A stretch of DNA of 64,000 nt from Alphaproteobacteria bacterium (GTDB taxonomy: Bacteria > Pseudomonadota > Alphaproteobacteria > Micavibrionales > UBA2020), in contig JAEUKT010000003.1 in the NCBI GenBank assembly GCA_016794125.1, positions 62,001-126,000 on the forward strand, given 5' to 3'. Position numbers and translations under genes: made by a program. Position 1 is the first letter of the stretch. Every line of letters begins with the position of its first letter. A model generated the notes under the pieces. That model ran no database searches. It was not told the DNA's origin and saw only the letters and a program-made list of their open reading frames with translations. Positions 27,425 through 38,327 of the stretch are shown here, one piece after another.

Positions 27425-29625
27425 TGGAAATGGAAACCGCCGCCCTGCGTCAGGGCCTAGCCGCCCGCCTGCTGCAAAAGGCCGAACGCATCACGCAGAT
27501 GCGCTATTTCACGGTTACGTTAACAGTCGTCGCAATCGTTTCCTGCATCGTGACGGGCGCTGTCATGAGCGCGCCGGCGGCCGATACAAATGCCGGTTAC
27601 TGGCTTCTCAACTTTGACCTTGTCGTGCTGCTGCTGCTCAGCGCCGTCATCGCGCGCCATGTCGCGCGGGTCTGGACGGAACGTCGGCGCGGGATCGCAG
27701 GATCGAAGCTTCATGTGCGACTTGTGTCGCACTTCATTTTGCTTGCGGCGGCACCCGCCATCATGATGGCGGTGTTTTCATCGGTCTTCCTTTATTACGG
27801 GGTCCATGCGTGGTTCAACGAGCGCGTCAGTACGGCGATTATTGAATCGCAGGAAGTGGCCAAGGCATACCTGAAGGAACACACGCAGGTCATGCGCGCC
27901 GACGTTCTGGCGATGGCAAACGACCTGAACCGCGGTTCGGCGGAATTGACGTCCAATCCGCAATTGATGAGCAAGGTGATCGAAACCCAGTCGATGCTCC
28001 GCAACCTGTCCGAGGTCGTCATATTCCGCGCCGACCGCAGCGTGATCGCGCGTTCGCGCCTGTCATTTTCACTGGAAATGGATCTGCCGTCGGACAAGCT
28101 GATTCAAGAGGCCGATAGCGATGTCGTGCTGATCCCGTCCGCTGATGGCGGCGACCGTATCCGCGCATTGGTGAAACTGGACCGCTTTATCGACGCATAC
28201 CTGTATGTCGGGCGGCTTGTCGATGCGACAGTCTTGGCGCATATGCAGACTACGCAGACAGCCGCCGATGAATATCAGGTGCTGGAAGGCCGCCAGAAAC
28301 AGATGCAGATTTTGGCGATGGGCATGTTTATTGCCGTCGCCCTGCTGTTGCTGCTGGCGGCGGTGTGGTTCGGGCTTGCGTTCTCGGAACAGCTGGTCGC
28401 GCCTGTCAGTGCGCTCATTACCGCGGCTGATCGCATCCGTGCGGGCGATTTGTCTGCGCGCGTTTCCGACGAGCAGCAGGACGATGAAATCGGCATGCTG
28501 GGCCGCGCCTTTAACCGCATGACCAGCCAGCTTGAAGGCCAACAGGCAGAACTTCTGGCCGCAAACCGTATGCTGGATGAACGCCACAGGTTTACCGAAG
28601 CCATTCTTGCAGCCGCTTCGTCGGGCGTGATCGGTCTTAACCAGAAAGGCGAAGTGACGCTGGCCAACCAGATGGCGCAGGAGTTGCTGCTGGGCGACAG
28701 CAAAACACCGCTGACGATGCACAAGCTGGAAGATTTTATACCCGAAGCCGGAGAAATCCTGGCGAAGGCGTTTCAGGCGCATGACCGCGCATGGCCTCTG
28801 CAAACCGAATATGCGATCGGCGCCGGGCCGCGCAAGACCATTCTTGTGCGCATTACCGCTGCGGAAGACGGACAGTGGGCGGTTGCGACGATCGACGATA
28901 TTTCCAACCTCGTTTCCGCGCAGCGCAAGGCCGCCTGGTCGGATGTCGCGCGCCGCATCGCGCATGAAATCAAAAACCCGCTGACGCCGATCCAGCTGTC
29001 AGCGGAGCGGTTGAAGCGCAAATACCTGCCGCAGATCAAGGACGACCCCGAAACGTTCGAGAAATGCACCGACACCATCATCCGTCAGGTCGGCGACATC
29101 GGCCATATGGTCAGTGAATTTTCCGCCTATGCGCGCATGCCCGTTCCGGTCAAGCGCATGGAAAATGTGGTGGAGGTCTGTCAGGACGCGCTGATTCTGC
29201 AGCGGCAGGCGCACCCCGATATCGGTTTCGCCTTTATCGCGCCGGCCGGCACAGTAGTGCAGGCAAATTGCGACCGTTCGCAGCTGACGCAGGTCATGAC
29301 AAACCTTTTACAGAATGCCATAGACTCTATCCATGAACGGCAGGCGGAGACTCCGGGCGATGGCCGTATCAAAATCGTCATCGAGCAGATCGGTTCGAAT
29401 ATTTCAATATCGGTCGAGGATAACGGAACAGGATTACCCGAAAAGGTCAAAAACCAGCTTCTGGAGCCATATGTCACGACCAAGAAAAAGGGCTCCGGCC
29501 TTGGCCTTGCCATCGTCAAAAAGATTATGGAAGATCACGAGGGAAGTGTGGTATTGGAAGACAGCCTTATTCAAGACGCAAAATCAGGCGCCAAGGCTAT
29601 CCTTGTATTCCCAAGCGATGTATAA
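27424..29625 (+). CDS. ntrY: Membrane sensor kinase NtrY
   Basis: This 733-residue inner-membrane kinase has hydrophobic segments near residues 30-50, 58-78, 95-122 and 295-320, then HAMP (AADRIRAGDLSARV), PAS, the phosphoacceptor [20 protein letters not shown] and an ATPase domain (NLLQNAIDSI, GSGLGLAIV). It pairs with NtrX in nitrogen and redox control. GGAGGG lies 7 bases before the ATG at 27424. The start overlaps the ntrC stop by one base. A GTG one codon earlier is the alternative. Confidence 0.95.
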   Translation: MEMETAALRQGLAARLLQKAERITQMRYFTVTLTVVAIVSCIVTGAVMSAPAADTNAGYWLLNFDLVVLLLLSAVIARHVARVWTERRRGIAGSKLHVRLVSHFILLAAAPAIMMAVFSSVFLYYGVHAWFNERVSTAIIESQEVAKAYLKEHTQVMRADVLAMANDLNRGSAELTSNPQLMSKVIETQSMLRNLSEVVIFRADRSVIARSRLSFSLEMDLPSDKLIQEADSDVVLIPSADGGDRIRALVKLDRFIDAYLYVGRLVDATVLAHMQTTQTAADEYQVLEGRQKQMQILAMGMFIAVALLLLLAAVWFGLAFSEQLVAPVSALITAADRIRAGDLSARVSDEQQDDEIGMLGRAFNRMTSQLEGQQAELLAANRMLDERHRFTEAILAAASSGVIGLNQKGEVTLANQMAQELLLGDSKTPLTMHKLEDFIPEAGEILAKAFQAHDRAWPLQTEYAIGAGPRKTILVRITAAEDGQWAVATIDDISNLVSAQRKAAWSDVARRIAHEIKNPLTPIQLSAERLKRKYLPQIKDDPETFEKCTDTIIRQVGDIGHMVSEFSAYARMPVPVKRMENVVEVCQDALILQRQAHPDIGFAFIAPAGTVVQANCDRSQLTQVMTNLLQNAIDSIHERQAETPGDGRIKIVIEQIGSNISISVEDNGTGLPEKVKNQLLEPYVTTKKKGSGLGLAIVKKIMEDHEGSVVLEDSLIQDAKSGAKAILVFPSDV

Positions 29626-29656
29626 GTGGTAATAGAGCAACTAGGCGGTAACTATC

Positions 29657-31051
29657 ATGCAACAGGCAGACATACTTATTGTTGACGATCAGGAGGACAT
29701 CCGTTCCCTGATCGAAGGCATTCTGGAGGACGAGGGGTATAAAACCCGCTCCGCTAAAGACAGCCAGACCGCGCAGAAGATGATCGCCGAGCGAGAGCCT
29801 GACCTGATCGTGCTGGACATCTGGCTGGAAAACAGCGAGATGGACGGCATGGAATTGCTGAAGAAACTCGTCAAATCCAACCCCGGCCTGCCGGTCATCA
29901 TGATCAGCGGCCACGGCAATATCGAAACCGCCGTTTCCGCGATCCAGATGGGCGCATATGACTTCATCGAAAAACCGTTCAAGGCGGATAAGCTGCTGGT
30001 CCTCTCGGGCCGTGCGCTTGAAACCTCTCGCCTGAAACGCGAAAACGCCGAACTGCGCCTTAAGGCGCTTGGCAACGTGTCGGAATTGCACGGCCATTCG
30101 CAGCTGATCCAGCAGGTATGCCAAGGGATCGAGCGCGTCGCGCCGACCAATTCCCGTGTCCTCATCACCGGCGAACCCGGTACCGGCAAAAGCGTCGCCG
30201 CGCGCATGATCCACACCATGTCGAAACGCGCAGATAAAAATTACGTCGTGCTGAACTGCGCGATTTTGTCGTCCGACCGCATCGAACAGGAATTGTTCGG
30301 ATCGGAAGGCAGCGGCGGCCGCCGCGAAGGCGTGCTGGAAATGGCGCATAACGGCACGCTGGTGCTGGACGAAATCGCCGACATGCCGCTTGAAACGCAA
30401 GCCAAGATCGTGCGCGTGCTGCAGGACCAGAGCTTTACCCGCATGGGCGGCTCGGAAAAGATCGAGGTTGATATCCGTGTCGTCGCATCGACCAACCAGA
30501 ACCTTGCCGACCTGATGGCGCAGGGGAAATTCCGCCAGGACTTGTACTACCGCCTGAACGTCGTGCCGATCGAAATTCCGGCACTGCAGGAACGTCTGGA
30601 AGACATTCCGCTGCTGGCGCAATTCTTCATGGATATCGCGGCGAAAACCGCGAACGTGCCGCCGCGCAAATTCGCGGATGACGCGATGGCGCTGATGCAG
30701 GCTTATGACTGGCCGGGCAACGTGCGCCAGCTGCGCAACGTCATTGAATGGCTGCTCATCATGGCGCCGGGATCGTCACAGGTCGCGATCACCGCCGACA
30801 TGCTGCCGCCCGACCTGAAACTACAAGCGGTCGAAATGATCCGTGGCCGCGAAGGGGTTGAACTCATGTCCAAACCGCTTCGCGAAGCACGCGAGATTTT
30901 CGAGCGTGAATATCTCCTATCCCAAGTCAACCGCTTCGGCGGCAACATCTCCAAAACCGCCGGTTTCATCGGCATGGAACGCTCCGCGCTCCATCGCAAG
31001 CTCAAATCGCTTGGCATCCAGGCCAACGACAAGGAACGGGCAGAAGGCTAA
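29657..31051 (+). CDS. ntrX: Response regulator NtrX with degenerate sigma-54 loop
   Basis: This 464-residue regulator has a receiver domain with Asp54 (IVLDIWLEN), an AAA+ domain with Walker A GEPGTGKS (172-179) and LVLDEIADMP, and a C-terminal Fis-type helix-turn-helix (NISKTAGFIGMERSALHRKL). Where NtrC has its GAFTGA loop, NtrX reads GSEGSGGRREG (215-225). Direct sigma-54 remodelling is therefore doubtful; NtrX proteins of this class often work with other sigma factors. It follows ntrY after 31 bases and precedes trkA by 5. Confidence 0.95.
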   Translation: MQQADILIVDDQEDIRSLIEGILEDEGYKTRSAKDSQTAQKMIAEREPDLIVLDIWLENSEMDGMELLKKLVKSNPGLPVIMISGHGNIETAVSAIQMGAYDFIEKPFKADKLLVLSGRALETSRLKRENAELRLKALGNVSELHGHSQLIQQVCQGIERVAPTNSRVLITGEPGTGKSVAARMIHTMSKRADKNYVVLNCAILSSDRIEQELFGSEGSGGRREGVLEMAHNGTLVLDEIADMPLETQAKIVRVLQDQSFTRMGGSEKIEVDIRVVASTNQNLADLMAQGKFRQDLYYRLNVVPIEIPALQERLEDIPLLAQFFMDIAAKTANVPPRKFADDAMALMQAYDWPGNVRQLRNVIEWLLIMAPGSSQVAITADMLPPDLKLQAVEMIRGREGVELMSKPLREAREIFEREYLLSQVNRFGGNISKTAGFIGMERSALHRKLKSLGIQANDKERAEG

Positions 31052-31056
31052 ATAAA

Positions 31057-32433
31057 ATGAAAGTCGTTATCTGCGGCGCCGGCCAGGTGGGAACGTCCAT
31101 CGCGGCCTATCTTGCGGAGGAGGGGAACAACGTCTCCCTCATCGATCGCAGCCCGGAACTCATTGCTGACGTCAACGAGAACCTTGATGTCACTGGCATC
31201 GTCGGCCACGCTTCCAGCCCAGATATTCTTGAACAAGCGGGCGCAGCGGATGCCGAAATGCTGATCGCTGCCACATATTCAGACGAAGTGAACATGGTGG
31301 CGTGCCAGATTGCGCATTCGCTGTTTCGCGTGCCGGTAAAAATAGCGCGCCTGCGCGCCACTGCTTATCTAGATCCGAAATGGGGAAATCTTTACAGCCG
31401 CGACCATTTGCCAATCGATGTCGTCATCTCGCCAGAAGTGGAGGTGGCGCGTTCGATCGCCAACCGTCTGCGTGTGCCGGGGGCTTTTAATATTATTCCC
31501 ATGGTTGACGGTCTTGTGCAGCTCGTTAGTGTGATCTGCAAGGCGAACTGCCCCTTGGTGCATACGCCATTAAAACACCTGACATCCTTATTTCCCGACC
31601 TGACAATCGAAATCGTCGCCATCATACGGGGGCAGCAACAGATTATCCCGTCAGGAGACGATGAGATTTTGCCTGGTGACGAGGTTTATTTTGTGTCCTC
31701 GAACCAGCATTTGACGCGTTCTATGGCTGCCTTCGGATATGAAGACCAACAGGCTCGTCGCGTATTGATTGTCGGTGCCGGAAAAATTGGCACGTTGCTG
31801 GCGACAGAACTTGGCAATAGCCGTAAAGACATCTCTGTCCGCCTGATTGATGCCGATTTTGACAAGGCGCATTCGGCATCTGATGTATTGCCCGGCGTGA
31901 CGGTCATCAATGGAAATGGCCTTTCCAAAGAAATTCTGGAAGAAGCCAATATCCGAGAAACGGAAGCCCTGATCGCGGTCATGAACCATGACGAAAGCAA
32001 TATCCTTGCATCGATGCTGGCAAAACAGCATGGCTGCGAGCGCGCGATTACGCTCATCAACAATCCTGCCTTTACCTCGCTCGTGACCAGCCTTGGCGTC
32101 GACGCGATCGTCAACCCGCGCGCGATTACGGTTTCGACAATTCTTCAGCACGTCCGGCGCGGCCGCATCAAGGCGGCGCACAGCTTGCGCGACGGTTTTG
32201 CCGAAATTCTGGAGGTCGAAGCGCTTGATACCTCCGCCATCGTCAACATTCCTATCCGCGAAATCAAGCGCCCGAAGAACATGATTTTCGGCCTGATCGT
32301 GCGCGGAAAGTCGATCATCACCCCGCGCGCCGATACTGTCATCAAGCCAGATGACCGCGTCATTATCCTGGCCGCGCATGACCAGGTGAAGCGTGTGGAG
32401 CAGATGTTTGCCGTCCGTCCGGAGTATTTCTAA
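31057..32433 (+). CDS. trkA: Trk potassium-transport regulatory protein TrkA
   Basis: At 458 residues it matches the usual TrkA length. Two RCK units are seen, each with a Rossmann motif: VVICGAGQVGTSIA at the N-terminus and RVLIVGAGKIGTLLA near residue 235, each followed by a TrkA-C domain. It binds NAD(H)/ATP and gates the TrkH/TrkG potassium channel at the inner membrane; the channel gene is not in the window. It starts 5 bases after ntrX and its stop abuts the next ATG. Confidence 0.96.
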   Translation: MKVVICGAGQVGTSIAAYLAEEGNNVSLIDRSPELIADVNENLDVTGIVGHASSPDILEQAGAADAEMLIAATYSDEVNMVACQIAHSLFRVPVKIARLRATAYLDPKWGNLYSRDHLPIDVVISPEVEVARSIANRLRVPGAFNIIPMVDGLVQLVSVICKANCPLVHTPLKHLTSLFPDLTIEIVAIIRGQQQIIPSGDDEILPGDEVYFVSSNQHLTRSMAAFGYEDQQARRVLIVGAGKIGTLLATELGNSRKDISVRLIDADFDKAHSASDVLPGVTVINGNGLSKEILEEANIRETEALIAVMNHDESNILASMLAKQHGCERAITLINNPAFTSLVTSLGVDAIVNPRAITVSTILQHVRRGRIKAAHSLRDGFAEILEVEALDTSAIVNIPIREIKRPKNMIFGLIVRGKSIITPRADTVIKPDDRVIILAAHDQVKRVEQMFAVRPEYF

Positions 32434-33318
32434 ATGCCGCGTATCGCCTATGTTTCCGGCCGCTACATGCCGCATGCCGATGCCGGTGTGCATATCGAAG
32501 ACCGTGGTTTCCAGTTTGCCGACAGCGTTTATGAAGTCGTTGCCCTTGTGAACGGGCGCCTTTGCGATGAAGTCGGCCATCTTGACCGTCTTATTCGTTC
32601 GCTGGGCGAGCTGCGCATCAAGATGCCCATGCCGCGCAAATCCATGGAAATGGTCTTGCGCGAAATGGTGCGCCGCAACCGCATCAGGAACGGCATGATT
32701 TACATGCAGGTCACGCGCGGCGTCGCGCAACGCGATTTCGTGTTCCCGAAGAAATCCGACACCACGCTGGTCATGACGTTGTATCCGGCGAAATACGATA
32801 TTCCCGCGCGAAAAGCGGCGGTCAAGAAAGTGATCACGGTTCCCGATATCCGCTGGAAACGCCGCGACATTAAAACGACCGCATTGATCGGGCAGGTACT
32901 GGCGAAACAGGCCGCCGCCGACAAGGGCGCTTATGAGGCATGGATGGTTGATGACGACGGTTTTGTGACCGAAGGGTCGTCCAGCAACGCATGGATCATC
33001 GACAAGAACCGCAACCTGATAACCCGTGCCACAGCAAATAACAGCATCCTGAAGGGCGTGACGCGCAGCGCGCTGCAGGCATTGTGCAAAAAAGAAAAGA
33101 TCAAGATCATCGAACGCAAGTTCACGGTTGCCGAAGCGTACAAGGCGCAGGAAGCCTTCTGTTCTTCCGCCGTTGCCCTGATCGCGCCGGTCGTGCAGAT
33201 CGACGGCAAGCAGATCGGCAACGGGCAGGCGGGCGAGATCACGTGCAAGCTGCTTGATCTGTACATGGAATACGCCACCAAAGATGGCGGCAAGCAGGAA
33301 CGCTGGAACCCCGCATGA
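32434..33318 (+). CDS. dat: Class IV aminotransferase, D-amino-acid transaminase-like
   Basis: This 294-residue PLP enzyme has its Schiff-base Lys at 147 in RRDIKTTALIGQVLAKQAA, the pattern of D-amino-acid transaminases. FVTEGSSSNAW carries the PLP-pyridine Glu. It probably interconverts D-alanine and D-glutamate, feeding peptidoglycan. The branched-chain enzyme of the same fold is a less likely alternative. It begins directly after the trkA stop and overlaps the HAD gene by 4 bases. Confidence 0.9.
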   Translation: MPRIAYVSGRYMPHADAGVHIEDRGFQFADSVYEVVALVNGRLCDEVGHLDRLIRSLGELRIKMPMPRKSMEMVLREMVRRNRIRNGMIYMQVTRGVAQRDFVFPKKSDTTLVMTLYPAKYDIPARKAAVKKVITVPDIRWKRRDIKTTALIGQVLAKQAAADKGAYEAWMVDDDGFVTEGSSSNAWIIDKNRNLITRATANNSILKGVTRSALQALCKKEKIKIIERKFTVAEAYKAQEAFCSSAVALIAPVVQIDGKQIGNGQAGEITCKLLDLYMEYATKDGGKQERWNPA

Positions 33319-33992
33319 CCGAACTGACGAAGCCCCGCGCTATCATTTTCGACTGGGACGATACCATCGTCGATAACTGGCATACGGCGTTCAAGGCGCT
33401 CAACACCGCGCTTGTGCATATGGGCGCGGAAGCGTGGTCGGAAGACGAAGCGCGCCGCCGTTCCGGCCCCTCCGCCCGCGACCTGTTCACCAGCCTGTTC
33501 GGGGCCGACCGCTGGCAGGAAGCGGATAAGGTCTATTACGATACATTTTGCGCCATCGTGTTCGACAATGTGACACAGCACGACAACGCCGGAAATTTAC
33601 TGCAGATGCTGCATGATAACGGCATCGAAATGGGTGTCGTCAGCAACAAGCGCAACCCGCTGCTGCGTCAGGAAATCACGCATCTGGGCTTCGACAAATT
33701 CTTCAAAGAGATTTTGGGAGCAGGGGAGGCATCCGCCGATAAACCCAATCCCGCCCCGCTGCTGCTGGCACTGGAACGCATGGGCATCGAGCCCGGCCCC
33801 GATGTCTGGTATCTGGGCGACAGCCATACAGACATGATGTGCGCGCTGGCCGCAGGATGCACGCCGATCCTGATTGAAACGAAACCGCCGCCCGAAGATC
33901 TGCTGATCAAGAACCCGCCTGCGCGCCGTTTCCGCCAGCATAGTGACCTTATGGAATACGTGCGCGGCTATTTTGGCGGCCCCCGGCCGTAA
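33315..33992 (+). CDS. HAD-superfamily phosphatase (phosphoglycolate-phosphatase-like)
   Basis: This 225-residue protein has the HAD nucleophile motif FDWDDTIVD (Asp13 nucleophile, Asp15 acid/base), motif II VVSNKR and motif IV YLGDSHTDMMCA, with an alpha-helical cap between motifs I and II. It probably hydrolyses a small phosphate ester. The phosphoglycolate assignment is by resemblance only. It overlaps the aminotransferase gene and is the last gene before hfq. Confidence 0.88.
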   Translation: MTELTKPRAIIFDWDDTIVDNWHTAFKALNTALVHMGAEAWSEDEARRRSGPSARDLFTSLFGADRWQEADKVYYDTFCAIVFDNVTQHDNAGNLLQMLHDNGIEMGVVSNKRNPLLRQEITHLGFDKFFKEILGAGEASADKPNPAPLLLALERMGIEPGPDVWYLGDSHTDMMCALAAGCTPILIETKPPPEDLLIKNPPARRFRQHSDLMEYVRGYFGGPRP

Positions 33993-34107
33993 CGGCATGA
34001 ATTTCTCTTGTGAAGCCCCTGTTTCGCCTATACATTTTTAAGAGGTGGCATAGATCAAGTGCCCTTTAAAAAAACGATCTATTTAGAAGCCGAGGGAATA
34101 ATAAAAA

Positions 34108-34380
34108 ATGTCGGACAAAAGCCAAAACCTTCAGGACAAGTTCCTCAATAAAATCCGCAAAGAAAAAATGTCCGTCACCGTATTCCTGGTGAACGGCGTC
34201 AAGCTGCAGGGCATTATCACCTGGTTCGACAATTTTTCAATGCTCCTGCGCCGCGATTCACACTCGCAGCTGATTTACAAGCACGCGATCTCCACCATCA
34301 TGCCCGCATCGCCCGTTCGCCTGAACGACGAAGACGGCACGGAAGTGGAAGCGGGCGACAACTCAGCCAGCCACGCCTGA
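34108..34380 (+). CDS. hfq: RNA chaperone Hfq
   Basis: This 90-residue Sm-like hexamer pairs small RNAs with mRNAs. The Sm1 strand pattern ([25 protein letters not shown]) and Sm2 motif [10 protein letters not shown] are both present, with a short acidic tail. A GAGG site precedes the ATG. Its 115-base leader has an inverted pair, ATAGATC (34050-34056) and GATCTAT (34076-34082), around an A-run, possibly a regulatory stem. hflX follows 14 bases downstream, the normal hfq-hflX pairing. Confidence 0.98.
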   Translation: MSDKSQNLQDKFLNKIRKEKMSVTVFLVNGVKLQGIITWFDNFSMLLRRDSHSQLIYKHAISTIMPASPVRLNDEDGTEVEAGDNSASHA

Positions 34381-34394
34381 CCTAAAAGAGTCCC

Positions 34395-35759
<1,365 letters not shown>

Positions 35760-35799
35760 TGCCTTCAGCTGGCCGGGGCTTGATTTCTGCGTCTAAAGC

Positions 35800-35991
35800 T
35801 TAGACCGAGGGAGCAGCAGGAGCTGCGGGCTTCGGAGCTTCAGGAGCTTTTTCCGCAGCAGCAGCTGCTGCGGGAGCTTCAGCAGCGGGAGCCGCAGGGG
35901 TTTCTGCTTTGGGAGCTTCGACAGATGCTTTTTTGGTGAACAGGTCGGTGAGAGCTTTTGCCCATGCTTTGGGTTTGTCGAGGAGGGACAT
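35800..35991 (-). CDS. Small Ala/Pro-rich protein of unknown function
   Basis: This 63-residue protein begins MSLLDKPKAWAKALTDLFTKK, a possible amphipathic helix, and continues as an Ala/Pro/Glu-rich, probably disordered tail. It has no family I can name. A GAAAGG ribosome site at good distance and a strong downstream terminator on the same strand support a real single-gene unit. The low-complexity tail resembles linkers of envelope-associated proteins, but there is no signal peptide. Confidence 0.6.
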   Translation of the reverse strand: MSLLDKPKAWAKALTDLFTKKASVEAPKAETPAAPAAEAPAAAAAAEKAPEAPKPAAPAAPSV

Positions 35992-36137
35992 TGTTGTGCC
36001 TTTCTATGTTGCCGTTTTTTATGTTTGGGTAGCCAGATAAAAGTATATGGCAAGGCAGACTCTGTCAACGCGCAATTATGGTAGCGTAAGCATCTGTATT
36101 CCTGCTACAAAATGACATCATCAGTAGAGGTTTTATT

Positions 36138-36953
36138 ATGCAAATCGATGTCGAAAAAGTAGCTGATATTCTGCGTCATGTCGCAGAAACCGAAGTCATG
36201 CCGCGCTTTAAAAACCTGGCGACTGGCGACATCCGCGAAAAAAATCCCGGCGATTTTGTTACCGTCGCCGACGAGGCTTCCGAAAAAGCGTTGAGCGCCT
36301 TGCTCCGCGAATACCTGCCCGGATCCGACGTGGTCGGCGAGGAAGCGGTGTCGAAGGACGCATCGGTGCTGGAACGCTTCAAGAGCGGCAACCAGATCTG
36401 GGTGATCGACCCCATCGACGGCACTTATAACTTCGCGCACAACCGCAGCCATTTCGGCATCCTTGTCGCGCTTGTGCAAAACAACGTGACGCAATACGGC
36501 TGGGTGTTCGACTGCCCCGGCAACCGCATGGCGATTGCGCAAAAAGGCAAAGGCGCCACCATCAACGGCAAGAAAGCCGAAGTGCGCCAGACGGCCAAGA
36601 CACTGTCAGACATGGTCGGCATGGGCGGCGGCGGTCAGGCATGGCATTTCGAGCCGGTCGCCGGCATCGTGAAGCAAGTTCTCAACGTGCGATCCTCATT
36701 GCACGACTTCCTCAATTTCGCGGCGGGCGATGCAGATTTCGTGATCCATCTGAACAAGGTTACGCCGTGGGATCATTCGCCGACGGTATTGCTGGCCGAA
36801 GAAGCGGGCGGTTACGTGCGCCTAGCTGCCGAAAACATTCCCTTCACGCCCGACATGCACAAGCATTGCGTGCTGATTGCGGCGGTTGATAAGCCGCGCT
36901 GGGAAATGTTGGAAGCTGAAGTCTATCCGCGCCTGACGAAAAAACGCGCCTAG
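36138..36953 (+). CDS. Inositol-monophosphatase family phosphatase (SuhB-like)
   Basis: This 271-residue metal-dependent sugar phosphatase has the metal site motifs GEEAVS, WVIDPIDGTYNFAH and the C-terminal WDHSPTVLLAEEAGG. It removes phosphate from inositol monophosphate or related small molecules such as PAP or histidinol phosphate. The second motif has HSP where most members have AAG, so the substrate is uncertain. It is a single gene, tail-to-tail (4-base overlap) with the next. Confidence 0.88.
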   Translation: MQIDVEKVADILRHVAETEVMPRFKNLATGDIREKNPGDFVTVADEASEKALSALLREYLPGSDVVGEEAVSKDASVLERFKSGNQIWVIDPIDGTYNFAHNRSHFGILVALVQNNVTQYGWVFDCPGNRMAIAQKGKGATINGKKAEVRQTAKTLSDMVGMGGGGQAWHFEPVAGIVKQVLNVRSSLHDFLNFAAGDADFVIHLNKVTPWDHSPTVLLAEEAGGYVRLAAENIPFTPDMHKHCVLIAAVDKPRWEMLEAEVYPRLTKKRA

Positions 36954-37333
36954 ATAAAGGGCGGCTTGAACGCCAATGCCGCGCGCGCCGTGATCGACGA
37001 TGCGGGCAGGGCGACCGAAGGCAGGTCGCGCGGCGTGGGGATGCCCAGAAATTCGGGGATTGTCATGAAACGCAGGCTGTCCATGTTGTCCATCGGCTGG
37101 TCGAGTTCAGCCATCGCGCCGCGATGGATCAGCGGCGGCTGGATATGGCCCTGTTCGTCGCAGGGGCGGTTGTAACGCAGCATCACGAATTCATCGAGCG
37201 CGTCATTCATGTAAATGCTGACGACTTCCTGGCCAAAAGTATCGCCGCCGCGCCATTCAAAGCCATTGGCGACCAGCGGGCGCACGATGGCGTCCAGCAC
37301 TTGCATTTCGGAATCGTTATTGTCGGCAGGCAT
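36950..37333 (-). CDS. Unknown protein
   Basis: The 127-residue protein starts at ATG 37333 with AAGG at 6 bases. I cannot place it in a family. It has no signal peptide or membrane helix. The sequence is acidic in the first half (residues like EWRGGDTFGQEVVSIYMND suggest a beta-sheet core) and Pro/Ala-rich at the end. It is convergent with the IMPase gene and probably a single-gene unit. Confidence 0.65.
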   Translation of the reverse strand: MPADNNDSEMQVLDAIVRPLVANGFEWRGGDTFGQEVVSIYMNDALDEFVMLRYNRPCDEQGHIQPPLIHRGAMAELDQPMDNMDSLRFMTIPEFLGIPTPRDLPSVALPASSITARAALAFKPPFI

Positions 37334-37444
37334 CACACACCTTCAAAATTCATCATCAAATTTTTATTGGATTGCCGTTAAACGGCAGCGGAAAAGATTT
37401 GTAGGATATTGCAGCGCACAAGGCAATAGGCTTTGTTGATAATC

Positions 37445-38320
37445 TTATTTTTTCTTCTTTTCCAATGCTTTAGCTTCATCCCACAATGCGCGGCGCAAGC
37501 TGCGCGGCGCGTCTTTGATTGTGGTTTTGCGCTTTTTCAGGCCCTGTTCCATGTGACGGAAGCGACGTTCGAACCGGTTGTTGGTTTCACGCAGCGCATC
37601 TTCGGCATCGATGCCGTGCCAGCGCGCGAAATCGACGATCATGAACATCAGGTCGCCTAGTTCATTCGACACTTTTTGCTTGTCTATTTTCTTGGCGTTG
37701 ATTTCGTCCTGCAATTCGCCGACTTCCTCGGCGATTTTATCGAGCAGCATCGATGTGTCGGGCCATTCCCAGCCGGCCTTCGCCGCGCGTCCTTTCAGCT
37801 TGTTGGCGCGCAAGAGCGAGGGCAGGGCGGTGGAAATTTCATCGAGGATGCTGGCATCTTTCTTGATGCCTTTTTTCTTGCGCTCTTCCGCCTTGATCTC
37901 TTCCCAGCGGCGGTCAATTTCCTCGGGCGTCTTCAGCGTATTCGGCTCGTCGCCCAGAATAGTCGGGTAACGGCGTTCCAGCTTATCGACAATCGCCTGC
38001 GCGACATCATCAAAATCGAATGACTTGCGGCCTTGCGCAATCGACGCATGAAAAACAATCTGCAGCAGCACATCGCCCAGTTCGTCGCGCAGATGGTCAT
38101 CGACATGTCCCTGGTCGATGATGTCAGCGGTCTCATACGCTTCTTCAATCAGGTATGGCGACAGCGAACGGTGCGTCTGTTCCTGCGTCCATGCGCAGCC
38201 GTCCTTGTGGTTGCGCAGGTATTGCATGATGTCCAGCAGGCGGTCGATCGGCCGCGCGGCGGTGGTAACGACAGGCTTGGCTTTAGCGGTTTTTTTTACC
38301 GTTTTTTTTCTAGCGGACAT
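37445..38320 (-). CDS. mazG: Nucleoside triphosphate pyrophosphohydrolase MazG
   Basis: This 291-residue protein has two MazG domains. The first opens with the signature LLDIMQYLRNHKDGCAW and has the metal site EEAYETADII and LGDVLLQIVFHA. The second has KIAEEVGELQDEI and LGDLMFMIVDFARW. It cleaves NTPs to NMP and PPi, clearing damaged or excess nucleotides. A Lys/Ala-rich N-terminal leader of about 20 residues is an extension. It lies 7 bases downstream of the GNAT gene on the same strand. Confidence 0.95.
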   Translation of the reverse strand: MSARKKTVKKTAKAKPVVTTAARPIDRLLDIMQYLRNHKDGCAWTQEQTHRSLSPYLIEEAYETADIIDQGHVDDHLRDELGDVLLQIVFHASIAQGRKSFDFDDVAQAIVDKLERRYPTILGDEPNTLKTPEEIDRRWEEIKAEERKKKGIKKDASILDEISTALPSLLRANKLKGRAAKAGWEWPDTSMLLDKIAEEVGELQDEINAKKIDKQKVSNELGDLMFMIVDFARWHGIDAEDALRETNNRFERRFRHMEQGLKKRKTTIKDAPRSLRRALWDEAKALEKKKK

Positions 38321-38327
38321 TTATCTC

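Noticed and set aside
34046-34062. Possible sigma-54 promoter (TGGCA...GTGC) ahead of hfq
   Set aside because: The GG is followed 10 bases later by GT, not GC, and the -12 element is absent.
35793-36068. Alternative minus-strand frame rich in Leu/Pro/Lys overlapping 35800-35991
   Set aside because: The 63-codon frame has the ribosome site and sensible Ala/Pro composition; the other is a frame-shifted reading of the same repeats.
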